Positions 57,282-64,000 of a DNA stretch of 64,000 nucleotides are shown here, one piece after another. The first letter of the stretch is position 1, and every line of letters starts with the position of its first letter. The stretch covers positions 62,001 through 126,000 of the forward strand of contig NZ_CP029189.1 in NCBI RefSeq assembly GCF_008642275.1, read 5' to 3'. A program made the position numbers and the translations under genes. This stretch comes from Streptomyces venezuelae. Lineage in GTDB: Bacteria; Actinomycetota; Actinomycetes; Streptomycetales; Streptomycetaceae. A model generated the notes under the pieces. It was not told the origin of the DNA. It made no database searches and saw only the letters and a program-made list of their open reading frames with translations.

Positions 57282-58529
57282 ATGACGCTAGATCGACCCC
57301 TGACACCGGACAACGGCCTCACGCGCCAGGAACAAGGCCCCACGCGCCACGAGGACGCGGCTGATCACCACAGCCGTTCGGGCCGGATATCCGGACACCC
57401 CCCGCTGCTGCCGGGAACGACCCCCGCCGCGTTCACCCGTCTCAACGCACGCGCCGCCCGACGAATCGGCGTCAGCCCGGCCAAGTACGCGCCCCTGCTC
57501 GGTATGTCCCCCCAGCACCTGTCGGACGACCGCTACCGCACACCGGCATCCACGAACATCCGCATCTGGGAACTCATGGCACTGCAGGCCCCCTGGCACG
57601 AGGTCTCGCTGCACATGGCCCACGAGAGCGCCCTGGGAACCCTCGGCATCTGGGACTATCTCCTCACCCAGGCTCCGACACCGCTCGAAGGCCTCCACGA
57701 CGCCTACCACTACCTCGCCACCGTCGCCGACGCCGGCACGGAGACCATGCGCATCGAACAGACCGAGCAGCACGTGACCATCAGCCACGTCAACGCCGCC
57801 GACCTGACCGACGAGGTCGCCTCCGCCATACGCGCCTACTCACTCGGCCTGCTCCAGCAGCGCGTCGGCGAAGCCACCCGGCGCTCCGTCATCCCCACCA
57901 AGGTCGCGCTCGCGGCTCAGGCTCCCCAGACCCACCAGGCGCTCGTGGACCTCTACGGCACCCGCGCCATCGACTTCGCGTGCCCCGTCAACTCCATCAC
58001 CTTCAAGGCCGCGGACCTCACCACCCCCCAGCCCCATGCCCCGGGCCTGTCCGGTCTTCTGCGAAGACACGCCGAACAGACCCTTGCCGACGCCATCCCC
58101 CTGCGTGACTGGCTCGACCTCTTCCGCGCCACCCTCCGGACCCCACCCGACGCCGGCATGCCCACTCTGCGCACCACGGCCCAGAGGATGTCCCTCAGCA
58201 CCCGCACGCTTCAACGCCGCCTTGAGGAGCACCAGACCACCTGGTCGGAGGAACTCCAGGGCCTGCGTCGCGAGCACGCCCTCCGCCTGATCACCACGAC
58301 GGAGATGACCCTCGAGTCCGTTGCCAGAGAGACCGGCTACGCCGATCCCGGCGGCCTGCGTCGCGCCGTGCACCGCTGGACCGGGCAACCGATCGCCTCG
58401 GTCCGCTCACACGGCGACACCGAATCCACTTCAGCGGCCTCTTCCCAGGACCCAAGTCAGGCCGGCGTCGACCGCGGACCGGACCGGCCGGTGTCAGCGG
58501 CGCGATCCGGTCCCACGTCACATCTGTGA
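57282..58529 (+). CDS. AraC-family regulator, 415 aa
   Basis: Two-part regulator. An N-terminal ligand domain of the arabinose-binding/OruR type (LNARAARRIGVSPAKYAPLLGMSPQHLSDDRYR ... YLATVADAGTETMRIEQTEQHVTISH) precedes an AraC HTH (MSLSTRTLQRRLEEHQTTWSEELQGLRREHALRLITTTEMTLESVARETGYADPGGLRRAVHRWTG). A disordered tail of about 40 residues follows. ATG 57282 has AAGGACGG before it; the longer frame from 57120 has none. It faces the secreted-protein genes and likely activates them, which is inference. Confidence 0.85.
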   Translation: MTLDRPLTPDNGLTRQEQGPTRHEDAADHHSRSGRISGHPPLLPGTTPAAFTRLNARAARRIGVSPAKYAPLLGMSPQHLSDDRYRTPASTNIRIWELMALQAPWHEVSLHMAHESALGTLGIWDYLLTQAPTPLEGLHDAYHYLATVADAGTETMRIEQTEQHVTISHVNAADLTDEVASAIRAYSLGLLQQRVGEATRRSVIPTKVALAAQAPQTHQALVDLYGTRAIDFACPVNSITFKAADLTTPQPHAPGLSGLLRRHAEQTLADAIPLRDWLDLFRATLRTPPDAGMPTLRTTAQRMSLSTRTLQRRLEEHQTTWSEELQGLRREHALRLITTTEMTLESVARETGYADPGGLRRAVHRWTGQPIASVRSHGDTESTSAASSQDPSQAGVDRGPDRPVSAARSGPTSHL

Positions 58530-58582
58530 TCACCCATCAGACGGGCGCATCCGATCAACTGATCAACCCGTCGAAAAACGCG

Positions 58583-60316
58583 TCAGGCCGTCGGCGACAG
58601 GATGGTGTCCTCCGGCCGGCGTGCGGTCGGCGGGGTGCTGCCGGTGACGATCAGGGCGAGTAAGACCGCGGCCGCCTCGCTCTGCAGGAGCCGTGCGGCC
58701 TGCTTCAGGCGGCCGGGGTCGGGGACCGGGATGGACAGGGCCACGCATTCCGCCTTCGGGCCGGCGGTGATGGGCACCGCCGCGCACACGGTGCCGATCG
58801 CGTACTCCTGCAGGTCGAGGAGGGGGGCGTTCGGCGGGCGGTCGTCGAGCTGGTGGAAGAGGTCCTGCTGGGTGGTGAGGGTGTGGGGGGTGAACCGGGT
58901 GAGCCGGTGGCGGGCCAGGTGGTCCTTCCGGTCGTCGTGGTCGAGCTGGGTCAGCAGCGCCTTGCCCACCGCGGAGGCGTGGGCGGCGATGCGGAAGTCG
59001 ACCCACTCCTCGACCACGGGTGCGCCCGGTCCGTCGGCGTACTGGCTGATGGAGACCTCGCCGTCGGTGTAGCGGGCGACGTAGACGGCGGCGCCGACGG
59101 CGTCCCGCACCCAGGCGAGGGTCTCGTGCAGATGGCCGCGGCCGTCTCCGTCCGCCGACGCGGCCAGCATCAGGGCGTTGCCGGCGATGTACGCGTCCGG
59201 TCCGGTGGGGGTGGCCAGGTTCGCGCGGATCAGCTGCTCCATGGCCCGGGCGAGGACCAGTTGCGGCAGCGCGGTTTCCCGGGCGATCTGGGTGAGGTTC
59301 ACGCCGCCCGAATAGCGGTTGACGACTTCCAGGACGCGCAGTGCCTGGTGGGCGGATTCGAGTGCGACGGGGGCGGGGCGTCCTTCGGGGGGCTGGCGGA
59401 CGGCATGGGCCGGCTGCGGCTGTTTCAGTGCTTCGAGGGCCCAGGAGTGCGCCTGGCCGGTCAGGTGCGGCGGGCTGAGCCGGGCGTTCTGCGCGACGGC
59501 GACCGCCACCTGCGGGCCGGGGGTGACGACCTCCCCGAGGTCCGGGTGCTCCTTGCGGGGGCGGGCCCCGAGCGCCTGGCGCAGACGTGCGGGGAGCCGG
59601 CACGGGGCCCGGCCGGCCCGGCCGGGGCCGGTGGTGAGGGCGGTGAGGTCCTGGGTGGTGATGGGCGGGGTGGTCCAGATGACCGATGCTCCGAGGGCCT
59701 CTTCGAGGTTCTCCGGGAACTGTGGCAGCGGCGGCAGGTGCTCCTCCTGGGGGAGGCTGCGGGCCTGGCGCATCCAGTGGCGGGCAGTCCGGACCTCGGC
59801 TCGGGCGAGGTGCAGGAGGTAGAGGCAGTGTGCGGCGGTCCGCGAGCCCGCTCCGGCCGCGTACTGGAACCAGAACTGCGCCTCCTCCATGCGGTCGGCC
59901 AGGTGGAGCAGGCAGCCGAACAGCAGGGCCGAGTCCACGCCGTGGGGCCAGGAGCCGGCGTCGAGGGCGAGTTCGGCGAAGGCCCGGCTCTCCACGAGGC
60001 ACCAGGTGAGGTCGTCCAGACCCCGGGCGGCGCGCACGTGGCAGGCGGCGTCCAGGACGAGGTCGTCGGCGGTCGCTGATGCTGTGGACGCGGATGCGGG
60101 TACGGGCCACCCCCGCGACGGCGGGGGCACCGAGCCGGGCGGGCCGGTGGTGCCGGCCGCCGAGCGGGCGCGGTCGGCGACGATCCGGCGGGCGATCCGA
60201 CGACGGGCTGCGCCCTCGTCGTATCCGGCGTACTCCTCCGCGAGTACCGTCGCGTCCGCAAGGGCCGCGTCCAGTTCGCACAGCGGCATGTCGCGGTGGC
60301 GGGGCATGTCGCTCAC
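58583..60316 (-). CDS. IclR-domain protein with N-terminal helical domain, coupled to a sigma factor, 577 aa
   Basis: The N-terminal 310 residues are helical and carry TPR/Sel1-like stretches (LVESRAFAELALDAG ... EEAQFWFQYAAGAGSRTAAHCLYLLHLARAE). Residues about 320-385 form an IclR-type HTH (ALRVLEVVNRYSGGVNLTQIARETALPQLVLARAMEQLIRA). The C-terminal IclR effector domain is clear (SAVGKALLTQLDHDDRKDHLARHRLTRFTPHTL). GTG 60316 shares one base with the sigma stop (TAGTG) and has GGAG upstream, so translation is coupled. The combination of an IclR regulator with this N-terminus is unusual. It may tune the sigma factor or act with it. Confidence 0.8.
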   Translation of the reverse strand: MSDMPRHRDMPLCELDAALADATVLAEEYAGYDEGAARRRIARRIVADRARSAAGTTGPPGSVPPPSRGWPVPASASTASATADDLVLDAACHVRAARGLDDLTWCLVESRAFAELALDAGSWPHGVDSALLFGCLLHLADRMEEAQFWFQYAAGAGSRTAAHCLYLLHLARAEVRTARHWMRQARSLPQEEHLPPLPQFPENLEEALGASVIWTTPPITTQDLTALTTGPGRAGRAPCRLPARLRQALGARPRKEHPDLGEVVTPGPQVAVAVAQNARLSPPHLTGQAHSWALEALKQPQPAHAVRQPPEGRPAPVALESAHQALRVLEVVNRYSGGVNLTQIARETALPQLVLARAMEQLIRANLATPTGPDAYIAGNALMLAASADGDGRGHLHETLAWVRDAVGAAVYVARYTDGEVSISQYADGPGAPVVEEWVDFRIAAHASAVGKALLTQLDHDDRKDHLARHRLTRFTPHTLTTQQDLFHQLDDRPPNAPLLDLQEYAIGTVCAAVPITAGPKAECVALSIPVPDPGRLKQAARLLQSEAAAVLLALIVTGSTPPTARRPEDTILSPTA

Positions 60317-60891
60317 TAGTCCTTCTCCTCTCCGGGGATCCAGTCCACCCCGAGCTTGCGGGACAGGGTTCGGCGTGCGCCGCGGATGTGCGAACGGACC
60401 GTCGCGGGGGTGATCCCCATCATCCGGGCGACCGTGTCGGAGTCGTTGCCCATGAGGAAGGCCAGCAGCACGACGTCGTACTGCCGCTCGGACAGGCCCG
60501 CGATCGCCGCGTACAGCCCGAGTTTCGACTCCAGCATTTCCAGCCGCTCTCTGGAGGAGCGGCGCAGCGCTGCGAACCACGCCGTCTCCACCATCGCGAC
60601 CTGCCGGCCCAGGGCCGCCAGCCGCCTTTCGACGTGCTCGCGCAGCACCGCCCAGGCGAAGCCGTGGAGGCTCGCCTCCTTCAGGGCCTGGCGCCACACC
60701 TTCAGCAGGAAGGTGAACACGTCGTCGACGACTTCCTCGGCGTCCTTGGGATTTCCCAGCTGCAGGTGGGCGTACCGCAGATAGGCGCGGTGCTGCTGGG
60801 AGTGGAAAGCGGTGAAGTCCACCGGCAGCACTCCGGCCAGTTCGCTGGAGACCGCCTGGTCCCCAGACGGATCGAAATCGCCTTCGCTCAT
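60316..60891 (-). CDS. ECF-like RNA polymerase sigma factor, 191 aa
   Basis: Region 2 is FTAFHSQQHRAYLRYAHLQLGNPKDAEEVVDDVFTFLLKVWRQAL; region 4 is LSERQYDVVLLAFLMGNDSDTVARMMGITPATVRSHIRGARRTLSRKLG. There is no region 1 or 3 of primary factors. ATG 60891 follows GGGGGAGCGT; GTG 60903 is an alternative. No anti-sigma gene with a membrane helix is adjacent. The coupled downstream IclR-domain protein may play that role, which is inference. Confidence 0.88.
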   Translation of the reverse strand: MSEGDFDPSGDQAVSSELAGVLPVDFTAFHSQQHRAYLRYAHLQLGNPKDAEEVVDDVFTFLLKVWRQALKEASLHGFAWAVLREHVERRLAALGRQVAMVETAWFAALRRSSRERLEMLESKLGLYAAIAGLSERQYDVVLLAFLMGNDSDTVARMMGITPATVRSHIRGARRTLSRKLGVDWIPGEEKD

Positions 60892-61517
60892 ACGCTCCCC
60901 CACAGCTGTTCGCCGCCGCTCACCGGGGTGGCGGGGACCTCATGGTGGCGGGCTCGGGGAACGGCACGCCGACGGCCGGCGGCTGGTCCGCCGGGCCCCG
61001 TCCGTACCCCCGCGCCCGGCGGGCGCATGGGCGCCCTGAACACATCGATCACGAGATGGCGTGCAGTGGTGGCTAACAGCGCGAGGGCGGCCGTCTCGGC
61101 AACATTCACGTCGGCGCGGAACCTTTCGAGTGGATCATGAGAGACCGGCATGCCTGCCCCCGAACCGGCAGCCGTGGAGCACCGGGCGCTCCCATTCACC
61201 ACCCCATCGGAAAGCGAACCCGATCGTGCAAGCCGGTCCCCGGGAATCTTCCGGAGAAAGCGCATCCGCGTCTTCGCGCGCCCCGGTCCGCCCGCGCGCG
61301 CCCCGGCGCGCCTGCCGGGCGCGGGCTCCGCCGACACGCGCCCGAACGGGTCTCCTCCGCCTGTTCTGTCACACGATCGGATGCCACTGCGGCCCCATCC
61401 GGTGGGACACGTCCCGACTCCCCCCTCACCGGCGCCGGATGCCTGCATGGTGGGTCCAGCTTTCGGCGCCCCGGCCCCCGGGCCCGCGCGCCCGTCGAGG
61501 AGGAAGGGGCTGTACCC
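60892..61517. other. Intergenic region between the sigma factor and the glycosidase, no gene seen
   Basis: About 625 bases. It separates the divergent sigma and glycosidase genes. The frames crossing it are upstream extensions of the glycosidase or out-of-frame readings (Arg/Pro-rich) without an RBS. It should hold both promoters; I found no convincing operator. Confidence 0.4.
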
Positions 61518-63410
61518 ATGGCGTTCGCGAGGACCTTGCTGCCCGCCGTGCTCTGCCTGGCACTCACCGGGGTGCCCGCCGCGCTCCCGCATCCGGTGGC
61601 CGCCGCGCCCTACGACGGCCAGGCCGGCCACGAGAGCGCGCTGTTCGGCGTGAAGGCCGCGAACAACGCGGCGGCCCAGGAGTTCACGGTGGACGGCACC
61701 CGCCTCTCCCGGGTGAGCGTCTGGCTGGGCAGCGGGGCGGCGACGGGCACCGTGACCGCGCAGGTCCGCCGGGTCCGGGAGGACGCGGGCTCGGTCATCG
61801 CCTCGACGACCCTGGACCTCGCGGCGCTGGGCGGCGCCGGCGCCGGCTGGGTCGAGTTCCCGATGAGCGCCGCCGTCACCGCGGGCACCACGTACCACCT
61901 GTTCCTCCAGGCGAGTACCGCGGAGAGCGGGCCGATCGCCTGGTACGGCACCACCCGGCCGGTGCCCGGCTCACTGACCAGCTGGAACTACGACCGGGCG
62001 TACTGGGGCGGCTGGCACGCCTACGGCTCCCGGCTCGCCTTCCGCGTCAACCCGACCGGGAGCGAGCGCTGCGGGGAGACCGAGCCCTGCTACGTACCCG
62101 TCTCGGCGCTCGCCGCCCGTACGTCGGGGCTGCTGGGCAACCGGGTCGCCACCGAGGCCGTCCTGCCCTCCTTCGCCGTGGGCGCCTCCTACGTCGACGG
62201 GAGCAACGTGCTGCGCCTGCCCTCCGGCCGGTGGCGGTACCTGCCCGAGGGGGCCTCGGCGTCGGCGGTGGTCGAAGCGGAGGACCCGGCCGCCCTGGAG
62301 CAGATCGAGGAGAGCCGCGCATGGCTGGCGGCGGGCGAGGTTCCCGGGACCACCGCCGTGCAGCGGGCCGCGTCGGAGCGCGCCCTGCTGTCGATGCGGG
62401 CGCTGCTCAAGCCGAACGGCGCGTTCGCGGCGGCGTGGGCGCCGCCGTGGGAGTACTCCTGGCCCCGCGACGGAGCGTTCGCGGCGGTCGCCTTCGCCGC
62501 CACCGGGCACGACGAGGAGGCGTACCGGATCCTGCGCTACGACGCGCTCACCCAGCGGGCCGACGGGACCTGGGAGGCCCGTACCGAGCTGGACGGCAGC
62601 GGGCCGCCGGACGCACGGAAATGGCAGCTGGACGGCAACGGCTGGGTGCCCTGGGCCACTTGGCAGTGGTACCGGTCGGCGCCGCCCGGCGGGCGGGACG
62701 AACGGCTGCGCGAGCTGTACCCGATGGTGCGCAAGGCGGCCGACTACGCGGCCCGCTCCCTGGGGCCGGACGGCCTGCCCCCGGCGTCCCCGGACTACTG
62801 GGAGCTGGACACGGCCACGGCCAACATCGGTACCGCCGCCCCTCTGCTGGCCGGGCTGAACTCCGCGGCAGACCTGGCCGCACGACTGGGCGTGCCCACG
62901 GATGCGGAACGCTGGGGTGGGGCGGCCAGGCGGCTGTCCGCCGCGATCGCCACCTCCTTCGCCCCGCTGGGGTACCAGCGGACCGTGGACGCAAAGCACG
63001 GCCGGGACAGCGCGGTGGCGTTCATGGCGCCCCCGTTCAACGCCGCCCCCGACGGTCTCGGCGAGGCGCTGGACTCCACCTACCGGGCGCTGCTGCTGCC
63101 GAACGGCGGGGTCTCGCCCGGCAACGACCCCTCCTTCAGCTGGGGTTCGTACGCGTGGACGGCCAGCACCTCCTTCTTCGCGCTCGCCTGGGCCGGTACC
63201 GGTGAGCCGGCGAAGGCGGGCCGGGTGCTCGACTGGGTGCTGTCCAAGCGCAACGGGCTGGGCGAACTGCCGGAGACGGTGAACGGGGCGGGGCTGCCGT
63301 CCGCCGTGGCTCCCCTGGGCTGGACGGACTCGCTGGTCGTCCTCACCGCACTGGCCCTCCAGGGTTCCGGGCGGCCCGCTCCCCCGGCGACGCGGTCGAC
63401 GGGGGAGTGA
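61518..63410 (+). CDS. Secreted GH15-type glycosidase (glucoamylase-like), 630 aa
   Basis: A Sec signal peptide (1-30) is followed by a beta-sandwich-like domain (about 32-180, with SVWLGSGAATGTVTAQVRR and TTYHLFLQA) and an (alpha/alpha)6 catalytic domain from about 195. PPWEYSWPRDGAFAAVAF (309-326) with WPRD is the GH15 signature. YWELDTATANIGTAAP, DSAVAFMAPP and LGELPETVNGAG are further active-site loops. Glucoamylases and related enzymes cut alpha-glucosidic bonds, but the exact substrate is open. ATG 61518 has GGAGGAAGGGG 8 bases or more before it. It may be co-transcribed with the monooxygenase gene 49 bases downstream. Confidence 0.87.
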   Translation: MAFARTLLPAVLCLALTGVPAALPHPVAAAPYDGQAGHESALFGVKAANNAAAQEFTVDGTRLSRVSVWLGSGAATGTVTAQVRRVREDAGSVIASTTLDLAALGGAGAGWVEFPMSAAVTAGTTYHLFLQASTAESGPIAWYGTTRPVPGSLTSWNYDRAYWGGWHAYGSRLAFRVNPTGSERCGETEPCYVPVSALAARTSGLLGNRVATEAVLPSFAVGASYVDGSNVLRLPSGRWRYLPEGASASAVVEAEDPAALEQIEESRAWLAAGEVPGTTAVQRAASERALLSMRALLKPNGAFAAAWAPPWEYSWPRDGAFAAVAFAATGHDEEAYRILRYDALTQRADGTWEARTELDGSGPPDARKWQLDGNGWVPWATWQWYRSAPPGGRDERLRELYPMVRKAADYAARSLGPDGLPPASPDYWELDTATANIGTAAPLLAGLNSAADLAARLGVPTDAERWGGAARRLSAAIATSFAPLGYQRTVDAKHGRDSAVAFMAPPFNAAPDGLGEALDSTYRALLLPNGGVSPGNDPSFSWGSYAWTASTSFFALAWAGTGEPAKAGRVLDWVLSKRNGLGELPETVNGAGLPSAVAPLGWTDSLVVLTALALQGSGRPAPPATRSTGE

Positions 63411-63459
63411 GCGGCACCCGTGACGGGAACGACAGTGGTTGCATCGACAGGAGGCGGTT

Positions 63460-64000
63460 ATGCGGGGCGGGACGATCGCGGTGGTCGGCGGGAGCATCGC
63501 GGGGTGCGCCGTCGCGGCGGCGGTGGCGCGGGCGGGCGCCGGTGACGTGGTGGTGCTGGAGCGCACGCGCGGGCGGCTGCAGGACCGGGGCGTCGGCCTG
63601 TGCATCCACGACGAGCGGGCCGCCGAGCTCGGCGCTAGCGGAGCGCTGCCCGTGGGCATCGCCGCACACCGGCTGGAGCGGCGCCGCTGGGTGGTCCGCG
63701 ACGATGCCCACGGGGCGGGCGGCCGGGTGATCTGGGAACAGCCGTTCCCCTTCCACTCCTACCACTGGGGCCTGCTCTGGCACGGCCTTCGGGAGTCCGT
63801 ACCGGAGTCGGTGGTCTACCGCCACGGGGAAGCGGTGGCGGGAGTCGCGGAGGTCGGGGACGCGGGCGTCGACGTACGGCTCGCGGGCGGATCCGTCGAG
63901 CGGTACGACCTGGTGGTCGGCGCCGACGGATACCGGTCGGTGGTGCGCACCGCGCTGTGCCCTGACTCCCGTCCCCAGTACGCCGGGTACGTGTGCTGGC
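63460..64000 (+). CDS. FAD-dependent monooxygenase, N-terminal part (cut by window edge)
   Basis: The frame from ATG 63460 (ACAGGAGGCGGTT before it) codes for MRGGTIAVVGGSIAGCAVAAAVARAG, a Rossmann FAD-binding start, then VVVLERTRGRLQDRGVGLCIH. YDLVVGADGYRSVVRTAL is the DG motif of the FAD hydroxylase family. The gene runs beyond 64000. Such enzymes oxidise aromatics or polyketides. The short spacing to the glycosidase gene suggests an operon. Confidence 0.88.
   Translation, partial: MRGGTIAVVGGSIAGCAVAAAVARAGAGDVVVLERTRGRLQDRGVGLCIHDERAAELGASGALPVGIAAHRLERRRWVVRDDAHGAGGRVIWEQPFPFHSYHWGLLWHGLRESVPESVVYRHGEAVAGVAEVGDAGVDVRLAGGSVERYDLVVGADGYRSVVRTALCPDSRPQYAGYVCW

Noticed and set aside
1..64000. 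CRISPR arrays, tRNA or rRNA genes, insertion sequences and attachment sites
   Set aside because: I looked for regularly spaced direct repeats, cloverleaf-like stretches, transposase motifs and flanking inverted repeats and found none that I could support. The tandem repeats seen are short simple repeats without spacers.

Overview
The window is very GC-rich DNA with the gene content of a Streptomyces chromosome or a close relative. It carries a Streptomyces subtilisin inhibitor-type gene, LAL/PadR/TetR/MarR regulators, ALF-repeat and FG-GAP secreted proteins, a PAS-PPM phosphatase, many GTG starts and hairpin terminators without U-tracts. Codon bias toward G/C in the third position is visible in all main genes. 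No rRNA, tRNA, CRISPR, transposase or integrase was seen, so this looks like ordinary chromosome rich in accessory genes. About 59 protein genes are called; the first and last are cut by the window edges.

Layout. 1-9.8 kb: NCS1 permease (cut), LAL-type LuxR regulator, hot-dog thioesterase, SSI protease inhibitor, membrane and hypothetical proteins. 9.8-13.4 kb: an FHA-domain/FAD-monooxygenase fusion divergent from a transmembrane Ser/Thr kinase. 13.4-15.7 kb: MarR regulator, DUF3533-type membrane protein and a 48-residue basic peptide gene. 15.7-19.9 kb: an iron-box-controlled divergent unit with ornithine/lysine N-hydroxylase plus amidohydrolase on one side and a hydroxyornithine-type formyltransferase on the other. 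20-21 kb: two paralogous small proteins. 21.4-24.6 kb: MMPL exporter, TetR regulator and two small membrane proteins. 24.8-32.3 kb: mixed enzymes (NAT, GNAT, nadE, methyltransferase, PadR with a GDSL esterase) and a PAS-PPM phosphatase.

32.4-39.6 kb: a thiol-redox module (thioredoxin-like, TlpA-like, CcdA-like, DsbD-alpha-like lipoprotein) followed by a response regulator and histidine kinase, all on the minus strand. The module and a CAP-domain gene beyond it share a 20-bp upstream element at exactly the same distance from the -10 hexamer, which suggests co-regulation. 40-49 kb: lipoprotein, GNAT, F420/NADP-type reductase, PadR with a membrane partner, methyltransferase, dienelactone hydrolase-like protein, alkyl sulfatase and HAD phosphatase.

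49-58.5 kb is the most unusual stretch. Four exported proteins lie head to tail on the minus strand: a two-nuclease-signature protein, a trypsin-fold protein whose catalytic His and Ser are both replaced and which is followed by FG-GAP repeats, a 1117-residue ALF-repeat/Ala-rich coiled-coil protein with a Tat-type signal, and a 167-residue secreted protein starting at TTG. They face an AraC-type regulator across a promoter region with three inverted repeats. 58.5-64 kb: an ECF-like sigma factor coupled to an IclR-domain protein, a secreted GH15-type glycosidase and a truncated FAD monooxygenase.

All functions are inferred from sequence reading alone. No database search was possible.
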